A stretch of DNA of 34,818 nucleotides from Chloroflexaceae bacterium (GCA_012034075.1 JAAURD010000025.1:1-34818), one strand, 5' to 3'; shown: positions 1 through 8,234, numbered from the stretch's first letter. Notes: generated by a model from the letters alone, not told the origin. A program made the numbers and translations.

Positions 1-86
1 CCGCGCTCGCCGCAACCCTGCTCCACCTCAGCGCCCTCCCGTCGACGCGCAGCAACCGACCGATCGGTTACAACTCGGCCCAAGCC

Positions 87-410
87 ATGCCCAACCGTCC
101 CATCACCGAACAACTCGCCCAACAGGTACGCACCGACTACCAGGACGGCAACGGTCTCAGCAAATACGCACTCGCCGAAAAATATCAGATCACCTACTAC
201 CAAGTCCTGCGCATCCTACGCAACGAACCAGCCCGCGTCTACCCAACCGCCAAACTCGACGCAACCCAGGTGCGCAACATCCTACGCCACTATGAAGAAA
301 GCAACGGCCGGCGCGGCATCATCACCGAGCTCGCCACCCAGTTCAAAGTGCAAAAATCAACCATCAGCGACATCGTCAAACGGCGTTCCTGGCGCGAACT
401 AGAAGCATAA
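87..410 (+). CDS. Small HTH DNA-binding protein, possibly the C-terminus of a longer gene
   Basis: About 107 residues from the ATG at 87. Two similar helix-turn-helix-like modules are visible: residues ~5-47 (LAQQVRTDYQDG, then LSKYALAEKYQITYYQVLRI) and ~57-103 (LDATQVRNILRHYE, then ELATQFKVQKSTISDIVKRR, ending in SWRELEA). This style of repeat is known from the DNA-recognition tails of HNH/homing-type endonucleases and from small resolvase-like HTH proteins. The same frame has no stop from base 3 to the ATG, so the gene may begin outside the window and this may only be its C-terminal part; the in-frame upstream residues include SNRPIGYNSAQAM, vaguely like the end of an HNH domain. No clear ribosome binding site precedes base 87. 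A DNA-binding role is inferred; the exact family is unknown. Confidence 0.55.
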   Translation: MPNRPITEQLAQQVRTDYQDGNGLSKYALAEKYQITYYQVLRILRNEPARVYPTAKLDATQVRNILRHYEESNGRRGIITELATQFKVQKSTISDIVKRRSWRELEA

Positions 411-418
411 CCAGCAAC

Positions 419-473
419 ATCGGCGCAACGACACGCGCCAACCACAACCATCGGCGCAACGACGCGCCAACCA
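419..473. repeat. Two-copy direct repeat, period ~31 bases
   Basis: ATCGGCGCAACGAC followed by GCGCCAACCA occurs at 419-444 and again at 450-473. The first copy carries two extra bases (AC) in the middle. It lies directly behind the HTH gene. No function can be read from it. Confidence 0.6.
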
Positions 474-556
474 ACCCATCTCCACCGCTCCACCCCCCAG
501 CGTAGCGGCATATCCTGCTGCCCGCCCACCCATTCCGCCAGCGCCAATCGATCTCC

Positions 557-577
557 CTTCTCCCCTTGTGGGAGAAG
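557..577. repeat. Palindromic intergenic repeat
   Basis: A perfect 8-bp stem, CTTCTCCC/GGGAGAAG, closes a 5-base CTTGT loop. The 15-base core CTCCCCTTGTGGGAG (560-574) recurs at 34791-34805 at the other end of the window, so this is a dispersed intergenic palindrome and not a gene-specific terminator. Confidence 0.65.
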
Positions 578-639
578 TCCCCGCCATCAGTGCCAGCCAA
601 CAGAAAATATCCAACCTCCCTCATAAAGTGCCCAAGAAC

Positions 640-673
640 CAATTCTCCATTGTCCATTATCAATTGAGAATTG
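640..673. repeat. Inverted repeat with 18-base loop
   Basis: CAATTCTC at 640-647 is the exact reverse complement of GAGAATTG at 666-673. The loop is A/T-rich and contains the overlapping repeats CCATTGT and CCATTAT. It is probably another copy of a dispersed intergenic element. No T-run follows, so a terminator role is not supported. Confidence 0.5.
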
Positions 674-789
674 CCCTGCAACAATCCCCCAGACCCCCAC
701 GTCCTATCACACGGAAGCGACACAACCAAAAACCCGTTTCCCAACAAACTAGCTACAGGATTGTGCGCAACAGAAGAAAGGAAAATCGC

Positions 790-1254
790 ATGGAAAAGCG
801 CCCACAATCATTTTATCTTGGTATCTTTCTCATCGTATTCGCCATCATGATACTCTTTAAACTCTGGTGGATACTTGCCCTAGCACCCATAATCGCCCTA
901 TCAGCTGTAGGCGCATTCGTCTACCACTATCAACGCCAACAGGGACATATCGCCCGCGCCGTCCAAAGCGGCCTCTGGCTCATCGGCATCGCCATCCTGC
1001 TCGTCATCAAAGCGTTTGGCGTTGGTCTCCTGCTGCTCGCCGGCACCAGCCTGCTCCTGCGCGGCCGCGAAGAACAGGTAGACGCCGCAGTGCAGCAGTT
1101 TATCCGTCAACTGCGCCAGCGCATCGGCCTAGAAACAGCACCAGCCAGCCCTATCGCCTACCAGGCTGCTGCTCCCAGCGCCAGCCCAGCAACCGAACCA
1201 GCCGCACCAGCCTCAACCGACGAGCCACACACCGGCCCAACACGCCGCCTCTGA
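790..1254 (+). CDS. Small membrane protein with LiaF/LiaI-like hydrophobic region, unknown function
   Basis: 154 residues from the ATG at 790, which follows an AAGGAA-like ribosome binding site. After a short charged start (MEKRPQ), residues ~9-43 form two hydrophobic segments separated by KLWW. A basic loop (YHYQRQQGH) follows, and residues ~60-90 form a further one or two hydrophobic segments ending in LLLRGRE. This spacing resembles the short transmembrane domains found in LiaI/LiaF-type proteins, but that is a weak resemblance. Residues ~95-115 look helical and charged; the last ~40 residues are Ala/Pro/Ser-rich and probably disordered. The frame also stays open upstream to 568, but the hydrophobic domain starts only after 790. 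A membrane location is likely; the function is not recognised. Confidence 0.65.
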   Translation: MEKRPQSFYLGIFLIVFAIMILFKLWWILALAPIIALSAVGAFVYHYQRQQGHIARAVQSGLWLIGIAILLVIKAFGVGLLLLAGTSLLLRGREEQVDAAVQQFIRQLRQRIGLETAPASPIAYQAAAPSASPATEPAAPASTDEPHTGPTRRL

Positions 1255-1258
1255 ACTA

Positions 1259-1311
1259 TGTGGAAAATGAGTGTGGAAAAAATGTGAAATAAGGTGAGTA
1301 AGGGTGGATAA
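1259..1311. other. Cluster of four DnaA-box-like 9-mers
   Basis: TGTGGAAAA occurs at 1259-1267 and again at 1272-1280. Its reverse complement, TTTTCCACA, fits the relaxed DnaA box TTWTNCACA. TGTGAAATA (1283-1291) and GGTGGATAA (1303-1311) each differ from the consensus by one base. All four point the same way within 53 bases, in the gap between two convergent genes. No dnaA, dnaN or rpmH is nearby, so this is not called an origin. Confidence 0.3.
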
Positions 1312-1328
1312 CCCCCCGAAATAGCAAA

Positions 1329-1367
1329 TTTGCCGGCCACTTATGGTTCATGAGTGAAGCCGGCAAA
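1329..1367 (-). terminator. Long hairpin at the 3' end of the PAS-like gene
   Basis: TTTGCCGGC (1329-1337) pairs with GCCGGCAAA (1359-1367). Inside it, CACTTATG (1338-1345) pairs with CATGAGTG (1349-1356) with one G-U wobble, leaving a GTT loop and an AA bulge. The minus-strand stop codon (1341-1343) lies in the stem. On the minus strand the hairpin runs into a weakly T-rich tail, and the near-symmetry could also serve the convergent plus-strand gene. Confidence 0.55.
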
Positions 1368-1910
1368 CAGAATTTCTAGCTGAATGATTGAATAGTCAAT
1401 TTCGCCCATAAGTTTTTGCATGTGTTCAATAAGTAACGACTGCCAGTACTGGTATCGACTAAACTGAGGCAACATTTCAACTAGATCGTGCATATTTTGC
1501 ACCTTATGCTGTAAATCAACAAATTCAGCGCCTTTTTGTGAAGATGTATGCCCATTATTACCCTGTAATACCTGTAATGCCTCATGCAACCCTAGATGCA
1601 ATGTAATCAACCAACCCGCCTGGCGCTCATTATCCTTTAAAAGAGTGCGTGTGGTCGCAATAAGCATCATACCGCTATCAGGTTTTAGCATGCAAAAGCT
1701 CTCATGTACACCGGTACCATGTAATAAACTCGTTAAAATACCCTTTGCCACCACATTAACGTGCTGTCCCCGGACTGCTGTCGTCGATACGTTGAGCAAC
1801 TGCGCCGCCGGTTTACTCATCGCAATCACTTGCCGCCGCACCCCAACCAGCACCAGCGCCGGCTCCGTTCGATCAATTGCAGTTGGAAACATCTGTTCCA
1901 TACTCATCAT
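1341..1910 (-). CDS. PAS-like sensor domain protein of unknown output
   Basis: 189 residues. The N-terminal third reads like a PAS fold: residues ~13-60 contain EPALVLVGVRRQVIAMSKPA followed by AQLLNVSTTAVRGQHV, the usual strand, helix and 'N/G' pattern. The middle (~60-115) continues with strand-rich sequence ending in QAGWLITLHLG. The C-terminal ~75 residues are helical (DLQHKVQNMHDLVEMLPQFS and SLLIEHMQKLMGEIDYSIIQ) and resemble a four-helix or dimerisation region, but no His-kinase H-box or catalytic domain follows. Alternative starts are the second or third Met (1907, 1901). It lies 90 bases downstream of the hybrid kinase on the same strand, so it may be a partner or accessory sensor of that kinase. 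No family name is certain. Confidence 0.55.
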   Translation of the reverse strand: MMSMEQMFPTAIDRTEPALVLVGVRRQVIAMSKPAAQLLNVSTTAVRGQHVNVVAKGILTSLLHGTGVHESFCMLKPDSGMMLIATTRTLLKDNERQAGWLITLHLGLHEALQVLQGNNGHTSSQKGAEFVDLQHKVQNMHDLVEMLPQFSRYQYWQSLLIEHMQKLMGEIDYSIIQLEILFAGFTHEP

Positions 1911-2000
1911 GACATACCATCCCCATCGGGTCGTTTTACCAAAAAATCACAGCAAAAATAATACCCACAAAAAAGAGTAATAACCATCAAATACAAAGCG

Positions 2001-3841
2001 TTATTTCGCCATGCCCAGCTTCTGTGACACCAATACAGGTGTCTTCTGTAGCACATGTACCAAGTCTTGCAGATTAACTGGTTTGCTTATATAGTCATCC
2101 ATTCCCTGCGAAAGATAATATTCGCGGTCGCCTTGCAGCGCATGTGCAGTCATCGCCGCAATACGCGGTTGTCGCTCACCCGGCAAAAATCGCCGAATAT
2201 GGCGCGTCGCCTGCAAACCATCCATTTCGGGCATTTCAACGTCCATCAACACAATATCATACGTCTGGCGAGCCAGAGACTCAAGCACTTCCAGGCCATT
2301 CATCGCAATATCAGCGCGGTATCCGATACGCTCCAGCAGCCGCAATGCAACCCGCTGATTCATCCGGTCATCTTCAGCCAGCAAAATCCGCAACGGATGG
2401 CGCACAGCCATCTGCTCGTTCAACGCCTGACGCGATATCTGGTCTTGAAAGCGCACAGGAACAGCTGATAAAACCCCTTCATCGCTTTGTCTCTGTAAAA
2501 CACGCAGCATCAATAAGCCCAGATGATCCGGTTTGACCGGTCGAAGCACAGAGCCAGCAAATACCGATTCATCGTTTTGCTCAGCATCACTGCTTGAACC
2601 TGCCATCAATAGAAGCGGTAATATGTCCTTATTTAAATGCATGCGTATCCGTTCAGCCGCCTGTACCCCATTCATCTGGGGCATATCAAAATCAATCAGC
2701 CCAATATCAAAGCGCTCCCCCTGCAAAATAGCCTCAAGCGCCTCCGGCCCCGAAGCCACTAACCACGGCTCCAGCCTCCAGTTTTGTACATGTCGTGCCA
2801 GAATTGCGCGACTGGTCGGATTATCATCAACAATCAAAACCCGCTTCCCAGCAAATGGCAACCAGTCATCCACGGATACAAATTTCATATCAGCGGACGT
2901 ATCTGCCACCGACACCGCCTCGGCCGGAAAGCTCATCCGCAGCGAAAGCGTCTGATCCTGAACATCGCTCTCTTTCAACAACAAAGTGCCATTCATCAGC
3001 TCTACCAGATGCTTGCTAATAACCAGAGCAAGACCAGGTATACCTCGCTTCTGGGGTAAAGCGTCTTCATTATAACCCAATGGCTGCAAAAATCAGCCAG
3101 CAAATCCGGCGGTATCGCCCGCCCACGATAATCCAGCGTTATCACGATACGAAACCACGTCGAAGCAACCTCGGTCGCACCATCCTCGCCCCGCGCCGTT
3201 GCATCGGGCGGCGGGCACGGCGTCGCCGACACAAACAGCGCAATCTCGCCATTCTCCGTCAGCTGAATCAGGCTACTGAGCAAATTGATCAGTACCTGCT
3301 CAAAACGCCGAGCATCACCCACAAATATCTGTGGTGTGTCCTCATCAATATAATATATCAGGTCCAAATGTTTTGCTGCTGCACGAGGAGCCACTATATC
3401 GAGGGACGACTCAACACAACCAGCCAATCGATACGGCTGGTGGGTCAACTCAAACTGGCCCGTCTCAATCAGCGCCAGATCGCGAATGTCGTTAATCAAA
3501 TTGATAGAGGTCGTACCACCGGTATAAATCATCTCCGCCAGATCGCGCTGCTTGGGTGAAAGGTCCGTATCAAGCAACAACTCGGCCATACCAATGACCG
3601 CATTCAACGGAGTACGAATCTCATGACTCAAATTCGCCAGAAAATCGGCCTTCCGCTGAACCACCAGATCAACATTCGTTTGTAACTGACGAATGGTAGT
3701 ATAAGCATGCTCCAACTCGTTGGTCAGCGTTCGCACGTCCGTTTGCTGCTGCTGCATCAACTGTTCGCGTTCAGTCAGCATCTGTTCGAGCGTTGTAATG
3801 CGTTGACGCAAGACCAGCAGATAATCTGGTGGGGAAGTCAT
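2001..3841 (-). CDS. Hybrid histidine kinase with two receiver domains, degenerate ATP site, frameshifted
   Basis: Homology runs over the whole span, but the frame breaks at an A5 run on the + strand (3088-3092); one extra base restores ADFLQPLGYNEDALP. Order: coiled coil (residues ~10-65), HisKA with the phosphorylatable His ~73 (FLANLSHEIRTPLNAVIG), an HATPase_c-like domain (~175-330), REC1 (~360-480; acidic DD, Asp in LIDFDMP, Lys in RPVKP) and REC2 (~500-610; LAEDD, LMDVEMP, SKPV). No transmembrane segment or sensor domain is seen, so it is probably cytoplasmic. The ATP site looks eroded: the N-box Asn of NLLxNAIKFT is Ser (NLLSSLIQLT), G1 DTGIGIPP reads DYRGRAIPP and G2 GTGLGLAIS reads GIPGLALVIS. 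It may be a phosphorelay scaffold and not an active kinase. An extended -10 promoter lies ~220 bases upstream. Confidence 0.8.
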
Positions 3842-4592
3842 CGGTATTGGTTTCCTTTATGGCATTTCATACTGGTTTTGAAAGGTACTTTCGCGCTAAA
3901 CGGTTCGTTATTGGGTATTTTGTATTGTCTGTTGTGTCGATCGGTATGAAAACAGGTGTGAGCATTTCATTGAATAGAAATGATATTGTGAACAACAGAG
4001 GTCTGGTATCTTCTGCGCAGTCATCGTCTCTCTCCAGACCGCCCATTATGCTTCCTGCATTATAGCATAATCCCGATTGCTCTGTGATACATCAGAGTTC
4101 GTATACGATATCGCTAGAGATGAGCTACCAGATGCTCTGGTGAATCTCTGAATTAATCAAAATAAAGATGTATTTGTGCATAAAAAGATGATTTTGAATG
4201 AGCATTCCATGATTTCTACTCTTTTCCGGTTTTATCGAGCGCATGTTTCATCGATGAGATTGTATGTTGCTGATTCTTTTTCGCTTGACAAGGCCGATTC
4301 ACCATGATAAGATTCTGAACACATTCTAATTGGTATACTCATCCTGGCTGGCCATGGAAATTGCTCAATTGACCCGAAATATAGAATAGAATGACGGTAT
4401 CTGGCTTCAACCACTTCAGACACCGATCTGTGTACAACCAAAAAATATTTTGATTGATTACGGGGACTTTGAACAATCAAAAGCAGTACAAAAAAGTATA
4501 ACGATACATTTTTGTGTGAACTCTGGGAGCATGCTGGTTTGCAGCAGGCTTTCTGTACCATCTGCTGACCGATCGATCTAAACCATACCAGC
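3842..4592. other. Divergent intergenic region between the hybrid kinase and rel
   Basis: About 750 bases, clearly more A/T-rich than the flanking genes. It holds the minus-strand promoter-like element at 4059-4067, giving the kinase a leader of roughly 210 bases, and the inverted repeat over the rel start (4530-4595). A possible minus-strand frame at 4232-4594 has no domain, unusual composition and covers the rel leader; it is not annotated. Nothing else is recognised. Confidence 0.5.
4059..4067 (-). promoter_or_regulatory. Extended -10 promoter for the hybrid kinase
   Basis: The minus strand reads TGCTATAAT, a perfect -10 hexamer (4059-4064) with the extended TGn element (4065-4067). The hexamer 17 bases upstream (TCACAG) is a poor -35, as expected for an extended -10 promoter. 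It would give a leader of roughly 210 bases before 3841. Confidence 0.5.
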
Positions 4593-4595
4593 ATG
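4530..4595 (+). promoter_or_regulatory. Inverted repeat that can sequester the rel start codon
   Basis: CATGCTGG (4530-4537) is the exact reverse complement of CCAGCATG (4588-4595), whose last three bases are the first possible rel ATG. Nested inside, CAGCAG (4542-4547) pairs with CTGCTG (4562-4567), and GGTTT/AAACC offers an alternative pairing. No good Shine-Dalgarno precedes any of the three candidate starts (4593, 4605, 4614). The structure is seen directly; its regulatory role is inferred. Confidence 0.4.
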
Positions 4596-6941
4596 TATCT
4601 CTACATGGCAACTATGTCCGAACCTGATGCCGATTTATTGAACGCAACGCCATTGCCGGAACTCAGCGTACAGAGCAGGAAACCACACCTGAATGGTCAT
4701 ACCGGCGCGGCTATCTCCCATCTCGCAGAAAGAACATACCTGAACGAACATCGTGCAGCTGAAGCGGTGATGCATAGTCCCACCGCCGATGCTCTGGTAG
4801 CGCACTTCCAAAGGTATCATCCCACAGAAGATGGCGATCTGATCCGACAAGCGTATGCCCTGGCCTGCATGGCCCACGAAGGGCAAAAACGCCAGAGTGG
4901 TGAGCCATATGTTAACCATCCGGTCGCGGTTGCAACTATTTTGCTCGATCTCGAAATGGATTCATGTACTCTGGCAGCCGCACTTCTGCACGATGTTGTC
5001 GAAGACACAGCCATCACACTCGATCACATTACCCAGGTTTTTGGCGAAGAAATAGCCTACCTCGTCGATGGCGTTACCAAACTTTCGGCCCTAGAAGCAC
5101 GCACCAAAGAAGAAGCCCAGGCCGGCTCATATCGCAAAATGTTTATTGCAATGGCCGATGACCCACGAGTAGTGCTTATTAAGCTCGCCGACCGGGTGCA
5201 TAATATGCGCACATTAGATGCAACCCCCCCCGAAAAGCAGCAACGTGTGGCCCGCGAAACCCTCGAAATTTATGCGCCCCTTGCCAGCCGCCTCGGTATC
5301 TGGCGCATGAAATCAGAACTCGAAGACCTCTCGTTTAAAGTCCTCAACCGTGAAAAATACCGCGAAATTGCCCGCCAACTCATGCTCCGCCGCGAAGCCC
5401 GTGAGCGTATCATCGAGCGGGTCATGTCGCGCCTGCGGATTGAACTCGAGAAAGAATCGATTGTCGCACGCATCAGCGGTCGGCCCAAGCATATCTACTC
5501 CATCTACCGCAAAATGGAGCGTAAAGGCGTTAGTCTCGACCAGATTTACGATCAGCTAGCAGTACGCATTATTGTTGAAGAAGTGGGCGAATGTTACCGA
5601 GTGCTGGGTATTGTCCACAACATCTGGACACCAGTCTTATCCGAATTTGACGATTATATTGCCGTGCCCAAAGAGAGCATGTATCGCTCATTGCATACAA
5701 CCGTGCTCATTCCTGGAGGTACCCCCTGTGAAGTCCAAATTCGCACCCGCGAGATGCACGAAGTCGCCGAACGTGGTATCGCCGCCCATTGGCGTTATAA
5801 AGAAGGTTTCAACCGATCCGACAAAAACTTCGAGTCGAAGCTCACCTGGCTGCGTAGTCTGATCGAATGGCGTCGGGAGATGACCGATGCGCATGAGTTT
5901 GTCGAAAGTCTTAAAACCGACGTCTTCGAAGAGCAGGTCTATGTATTTACGCCCAGAGGTAAAATTATTGACCTCCCAGTAGGCAGTACACCGGTCGATT
6001 TTGCCTACCGCATCCATAGCGAAATAGGCCATCGGTGCATTGGGGCCAAAGTCAACAATCGCATTGCACCGCTGGATCATCAGCTGCAAAATAGCGATAT
6101 TGTGGATATCATGACCTCCAAGTCGGATCGCGGCCCCAGCCGTGACTGGCTCAATTTTGTCAAAACCAGTTCGGCTCGCAGCCACATTCGGCGCTATTTT
6201 CGCCGCCTGGAGCGAGCCGAAAATATTGCCGCCGGCCGTGATTTGCTCGAAAAAGAGATGAAACGCCTAGGAGTCACCATCGCATTTGATGAAGTTGCCT
6301 CTATCTCGGGCTGGCGTGGCCCCGATGATCTGTTTGCCTTTATCGGTTGTGGCGAGACAACCGCCCGCCAGGTGCTGCAAAAGGTGCTGGCCCAGAGCGA
6401 GCAAACCGCCGATGATCTGGCTCACATTCCACAAATAACTCCACCGCCACGACCAGATGCCGCCGGTATCCAGGTGCGTGGCACGGGCAGCGTGTTAACC
6501 CGTCTGGCACGGTGTTGCAACCCGGTGGTTGGTGAGCCTATTACTGGGTATGTTACGCGTGGTCGTGGCATTACCATTCATCGCGCCGATTGTCATTCGA
6601 TTGACTATGAGCGTGATCGTGAACGTCTGGTAGAAGTTCACTGGGGCGAACGTGACCCACAGGGCTATCCCGTGCCTATTCGGATCGAGTCGTGGGACCG
6701 CGTAGGTCTCTGGCGCGATGTATCGAGTGCCGTAGCTGATGCCAATATTAACATTGAAGAGTTGCAACAGGTACAAACGCAGAAGGATGGTCGAACCATT
6801 CTGGTGATGCGTCTGAATATTCAGAGTATCGATCAATTGACGATGATTCTGGATAAACTGAATCGGGTGCCCAATGTGATTGAAGCACGGCGGGTAAACG
6901 GTTCAGCCGAGGGAGTACATGCAAAAGACCGGTATGAATAG
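4593..6941 (+). CDS. rel: Bifunctional (p)ppGpp synthetase/hydrolase (RelA/SpoT, Rel)
   Basis: 782 residues from the first ATG, normal for a long RSH protein. Rel makes (p)ppGpp from ATP and GTP/GDP and hydrolyses it, driving the stringent response in the cytoplasm. Domains: HD hydrolase (~80-230) with the metal motif HDVVED at ~133; synthetase (~280-400) with GRPKHIYSIYRKM and PKESMYRSLHTTV; TGS (~448-505, VYVFTPRGKIIDLPVGSTPV); the Cys-rich/zinc-finger region (~630-665, LARCCNPVVGEPITGY and the later HRADC); and a C-terminal ACT domain (~696-770). Both catalytic motifs appear intact, so it should be bifunctional. In-frame ATGs at 4605 and 4614 are alternative starts, none with a good ribosome binding site. 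The 3' end overlaps mutY by 23 bases in another frame, so the two are probably cotranscribed. Confidence 0.95.
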   Translation: MYLYMATMSEPDADLLNATPLPELSVQSRKPHLNGHTGAAISHLAERTYLNEHRAAEAVMHSPTADALVAHFQRYHPTEDGDLIRQAYALACMAHEGQKRQSGEPYVNHPVAVATILLDLEMDSCTLAAALLHDVVEDTAITLDHITQVFGEEIAYLVDGVTKLSALEARTKEEAQAGSYRKMFIAMADDPRVVLIKLADRVHNMRTLDATPPEKQQRVARETLEIYAPLASRLGIWRMKSELEDLSFKVLNREKYREIARQLMLRREARERIIERVMSRLRIELEKESIVARISGRPKHIYSIYRKMERKGVSLDQIYDQLAVRIIVEEVGECYRVLGIVHNIWTPVLSEFDDYIAVPKESMYRSLHTTVLIPGGTPCEVQIRTREMHEVAERGIAAHWRYKEGFNRSDKNFESKLTWLRSLIEWRREMTDAHEFVESLKTDVFEEQVYVFTPRGKIIDLPVGSTPVDFAYRIHSEIGHRCIGAKVNNRIAPLDHQLQNSDIVDIMTSKSDRGPSRDWLNFVKTSSARSHIRRYFRRLERAENIAAGRDLLEKEMKRLGVTIAFDEVASISGWRGPDDLFAFIGCGETTARQVLQKVLAQSEQTADDLAHIPQITPPPRPDAAGIQVRGTGSVLTRLARCCNPVVGEPITGYVTRGRGITIHRADCHSIDYERDRERLVEVHWGERDPQGYPVPIRIESWDRVGLWRDVSSAVADANINIEELQQVQTQKDGRTILVMRLNIQSIDQLTMILDKLNRVPNVIEARRVNGSAEGVHAKDRYE

Positions 6942-7980
6942 ATCACTTCCATCGACTGAACGCGATCCCATTGCCGAAGAAACACCGCTGCCAGCCTTGC
7001 CCGCAGATGATGCGTTGTTGGCCCTACAAGAGCAATTGCTCGCCTGGTTTGCCGAGGAGGGGCGTGATTTACCCTGGCGTCATACGCGCAACCCATACCA
7101 CATTTTAGTAGCCGAGATGATGTTACAGCAAACCCAGGTTGATCGCGTCATCCCCAAATATCAAGCCTTCCTCAAAGCATTTCCCACGCTGGCAGATCTC
7201 GCAATTGCCCCAACCGCCGAAGTCATTCGTCAATGGGCCGGCCTTGGCTATAACCGCCGGGCGGTGAACCTACAACGGATTGCCCGGACACTGCTGGATC
7301 AATATGACGGACAGTTTCCTCGCGACTGTGCCGTATTGCAACAACTACCGGGCATTGGCCCGTACACCGCAGGGGCAATTGCCTGTTTTGCGTTTGAGCA
7401 AGATGTTGGCTTTATGGATACCAATATTCGGCGTGTGCTGCAACGCTTGCTCATTGGCGCCGACGATGATCCGTCGACCACTGAGCGCGATGTACATCCC
7501 CTGGCAGCCGCAATCGTCCCTAATGGGCGCGGCTGGAGCTGGAACCAGGGCTTGATGGAACTGGGCGCCCTGATTTGCACGACCAGCAAGCCGGCCTGCT
7601 GGCGTTGCCCTGTGCAACGTCATTGTCGTGCATATCGTATCTGGCAACAGGCAGATGCAAACCTCTTTGATCAGCCGCATGACCAGCCAGCGGGCGAAAT
7701 GACCTACCCTACCAATACCCAGCGCAGCAAAAAGCGCGTGTCCGAAACAGCCCAACCGTTTGTGGGTTCCAATCGCTATTACCGCGGTCGTCTGGTCGAT
7801 GCATTGCGGTCGTTGGCACCGGGTGACAGCCTGCCCCTGGAGCATCTTGCTCAACAGATCAAACCAGATTTTCATGCAGCTACCGATAGTGATTGGTTGC
7901 AACGTCTGATTGCGGGGTTACAACGTGATGGTTTGGTAGAAATAACCGATGGTGCCGTTAGACTACCATCATCACCATAA
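6919..7980 (+). CDS. mutY: A/G-specific adenine DNA glycosylase MutY
   Basis: 353 residues. MutY removes adenine mispaired with 8-oxoguanine in base excision repair. The HhH-GPD core covers residues ~35-215: MLQQTQVDRVIPKY, the helix-hairpin-helix LPGIGPYTAGAIA (~143) and the catalytic Asp in FMDTNIRRVL (~167). A [4Fe-4S] loop follows with the spacing C-x6-C-x2-C-x5-C at Cys 220, 227, 230 and 236. The usual NUDIX-like 8-oxoG recognition domain is not evident; instead residues ~275-350 (GSNRYYRGRLVDALRSL, later LIAGLQRDGLVEI) look like a winged helix, resembling the short C-termini I recall from actinobacterial MutY. The start at 6919 overlaps rel; a GGGAG sits only 3 bases upstream, so the in-frame ATG at 6934 is an alternative. 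Confidence 0.92.
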   Translation: MQKTGMNRSLPSTERDPIAEETPLPALPADDALLALQEQLLAWFAEEGRDLPWRHTRNPYHILVAEMMLQQTQVDRVIPKYQAFLKAFPTLADLAIAPTAEVIRQWAGLGYNRRAVNLQRIARTLLDQYDGQFPRDCAVLQQLPGIGPYTAGAIACFAFEQDVGFMDTNIRRVLQRLLIGADDDPSTTERDVHPLAAAIVPNGRGWSWNQGLMELGALICTTSKPACWRCPVQRHCRAYRIWQQADANLFDQPHDQPAGEMTYPTNTQRSKKRVSETAQPFVGSNRYYRGRLVDALRSLAPGDSLPLEHLAQQIKPDFHAATDSDWLQRLIAGLQRDGLVEITDGAVRLPSSP

Positions 7981-8181
7981 CCAGCAACAAAACTGTGGTA
8001 CTATAGAACATCATAAGAATAGCGAGATGGATTGGCGTTATCCGGTCAGCCGGCGCCATCTTGATTTCGGTTCTTTATTCGGTTTGGTTGCAAAAGTTGG
8101 CAAGTAATGCTACCCTGAATATGAGCGATGGCGTTTAGATGATGGCGTTTGCCGGGTCATCCCGACCGCTAATCATCCTGT

Positions 8182-8224
8182 ATCAGGATTAGTGATGCTT
8201 GCACGAAGATCATCAGGGTTAGTG
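8182..8224 (+). repeat. 13-base direct repeat upstream of argJ
   Basis: ATCAGGATTAGTG (8182-8194) and ATCAGGGTTAGTG (8212-8224) differ at one base and start exactly 30 bases apart, about three helical turns. The first copy overlaps a small hairpin, ATCCTG-TAT-CAGGAT (8175-8189). The second ends 11 bases before the argJ ATG. It does not match the usual arginine-repressor box. The rest of the mutY-argJ gap (7981-8234) holds only a weak TGGTACTAT promoter-like element near 7996-8004. Confidence 0.4.
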
Positions 8225-8234
8225 TGAATATCTT

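Larger units (their letters stand above)
411..789. other. Intergenic spacer with short repeats, no credible gene
   Basis: The + strand is C/A-rich. It holds a short tandem repeat (419-473), a 21-base hairpin (557-577) and a second inverted repeat (640-673), each listed separately. Open frames here on either strand are low-complexity and lack recognisable domains. An AAGGAA-like ribosome binding site near the right end belongs to the gene that starts at 790. Confidence 0.6.

Noticed and set aside
419-473. CRISPR array
   Set aside because: Only two imperfect copies with almost no spacer, and no cas genes.
1259-1311. Replication origin at the DnaA-box-like cluster
   Set aside because: No dnaA/dnaN/rpmH context, no clear adjacent unwinding element, and two boxes are imperfect.
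4232-4594. Minus-strand frame of 120 codons opposite the rel leader
   Set aside because: No domain, odd composition, no ribosome binding site, and it lies over an A/T-rich regulatory region.
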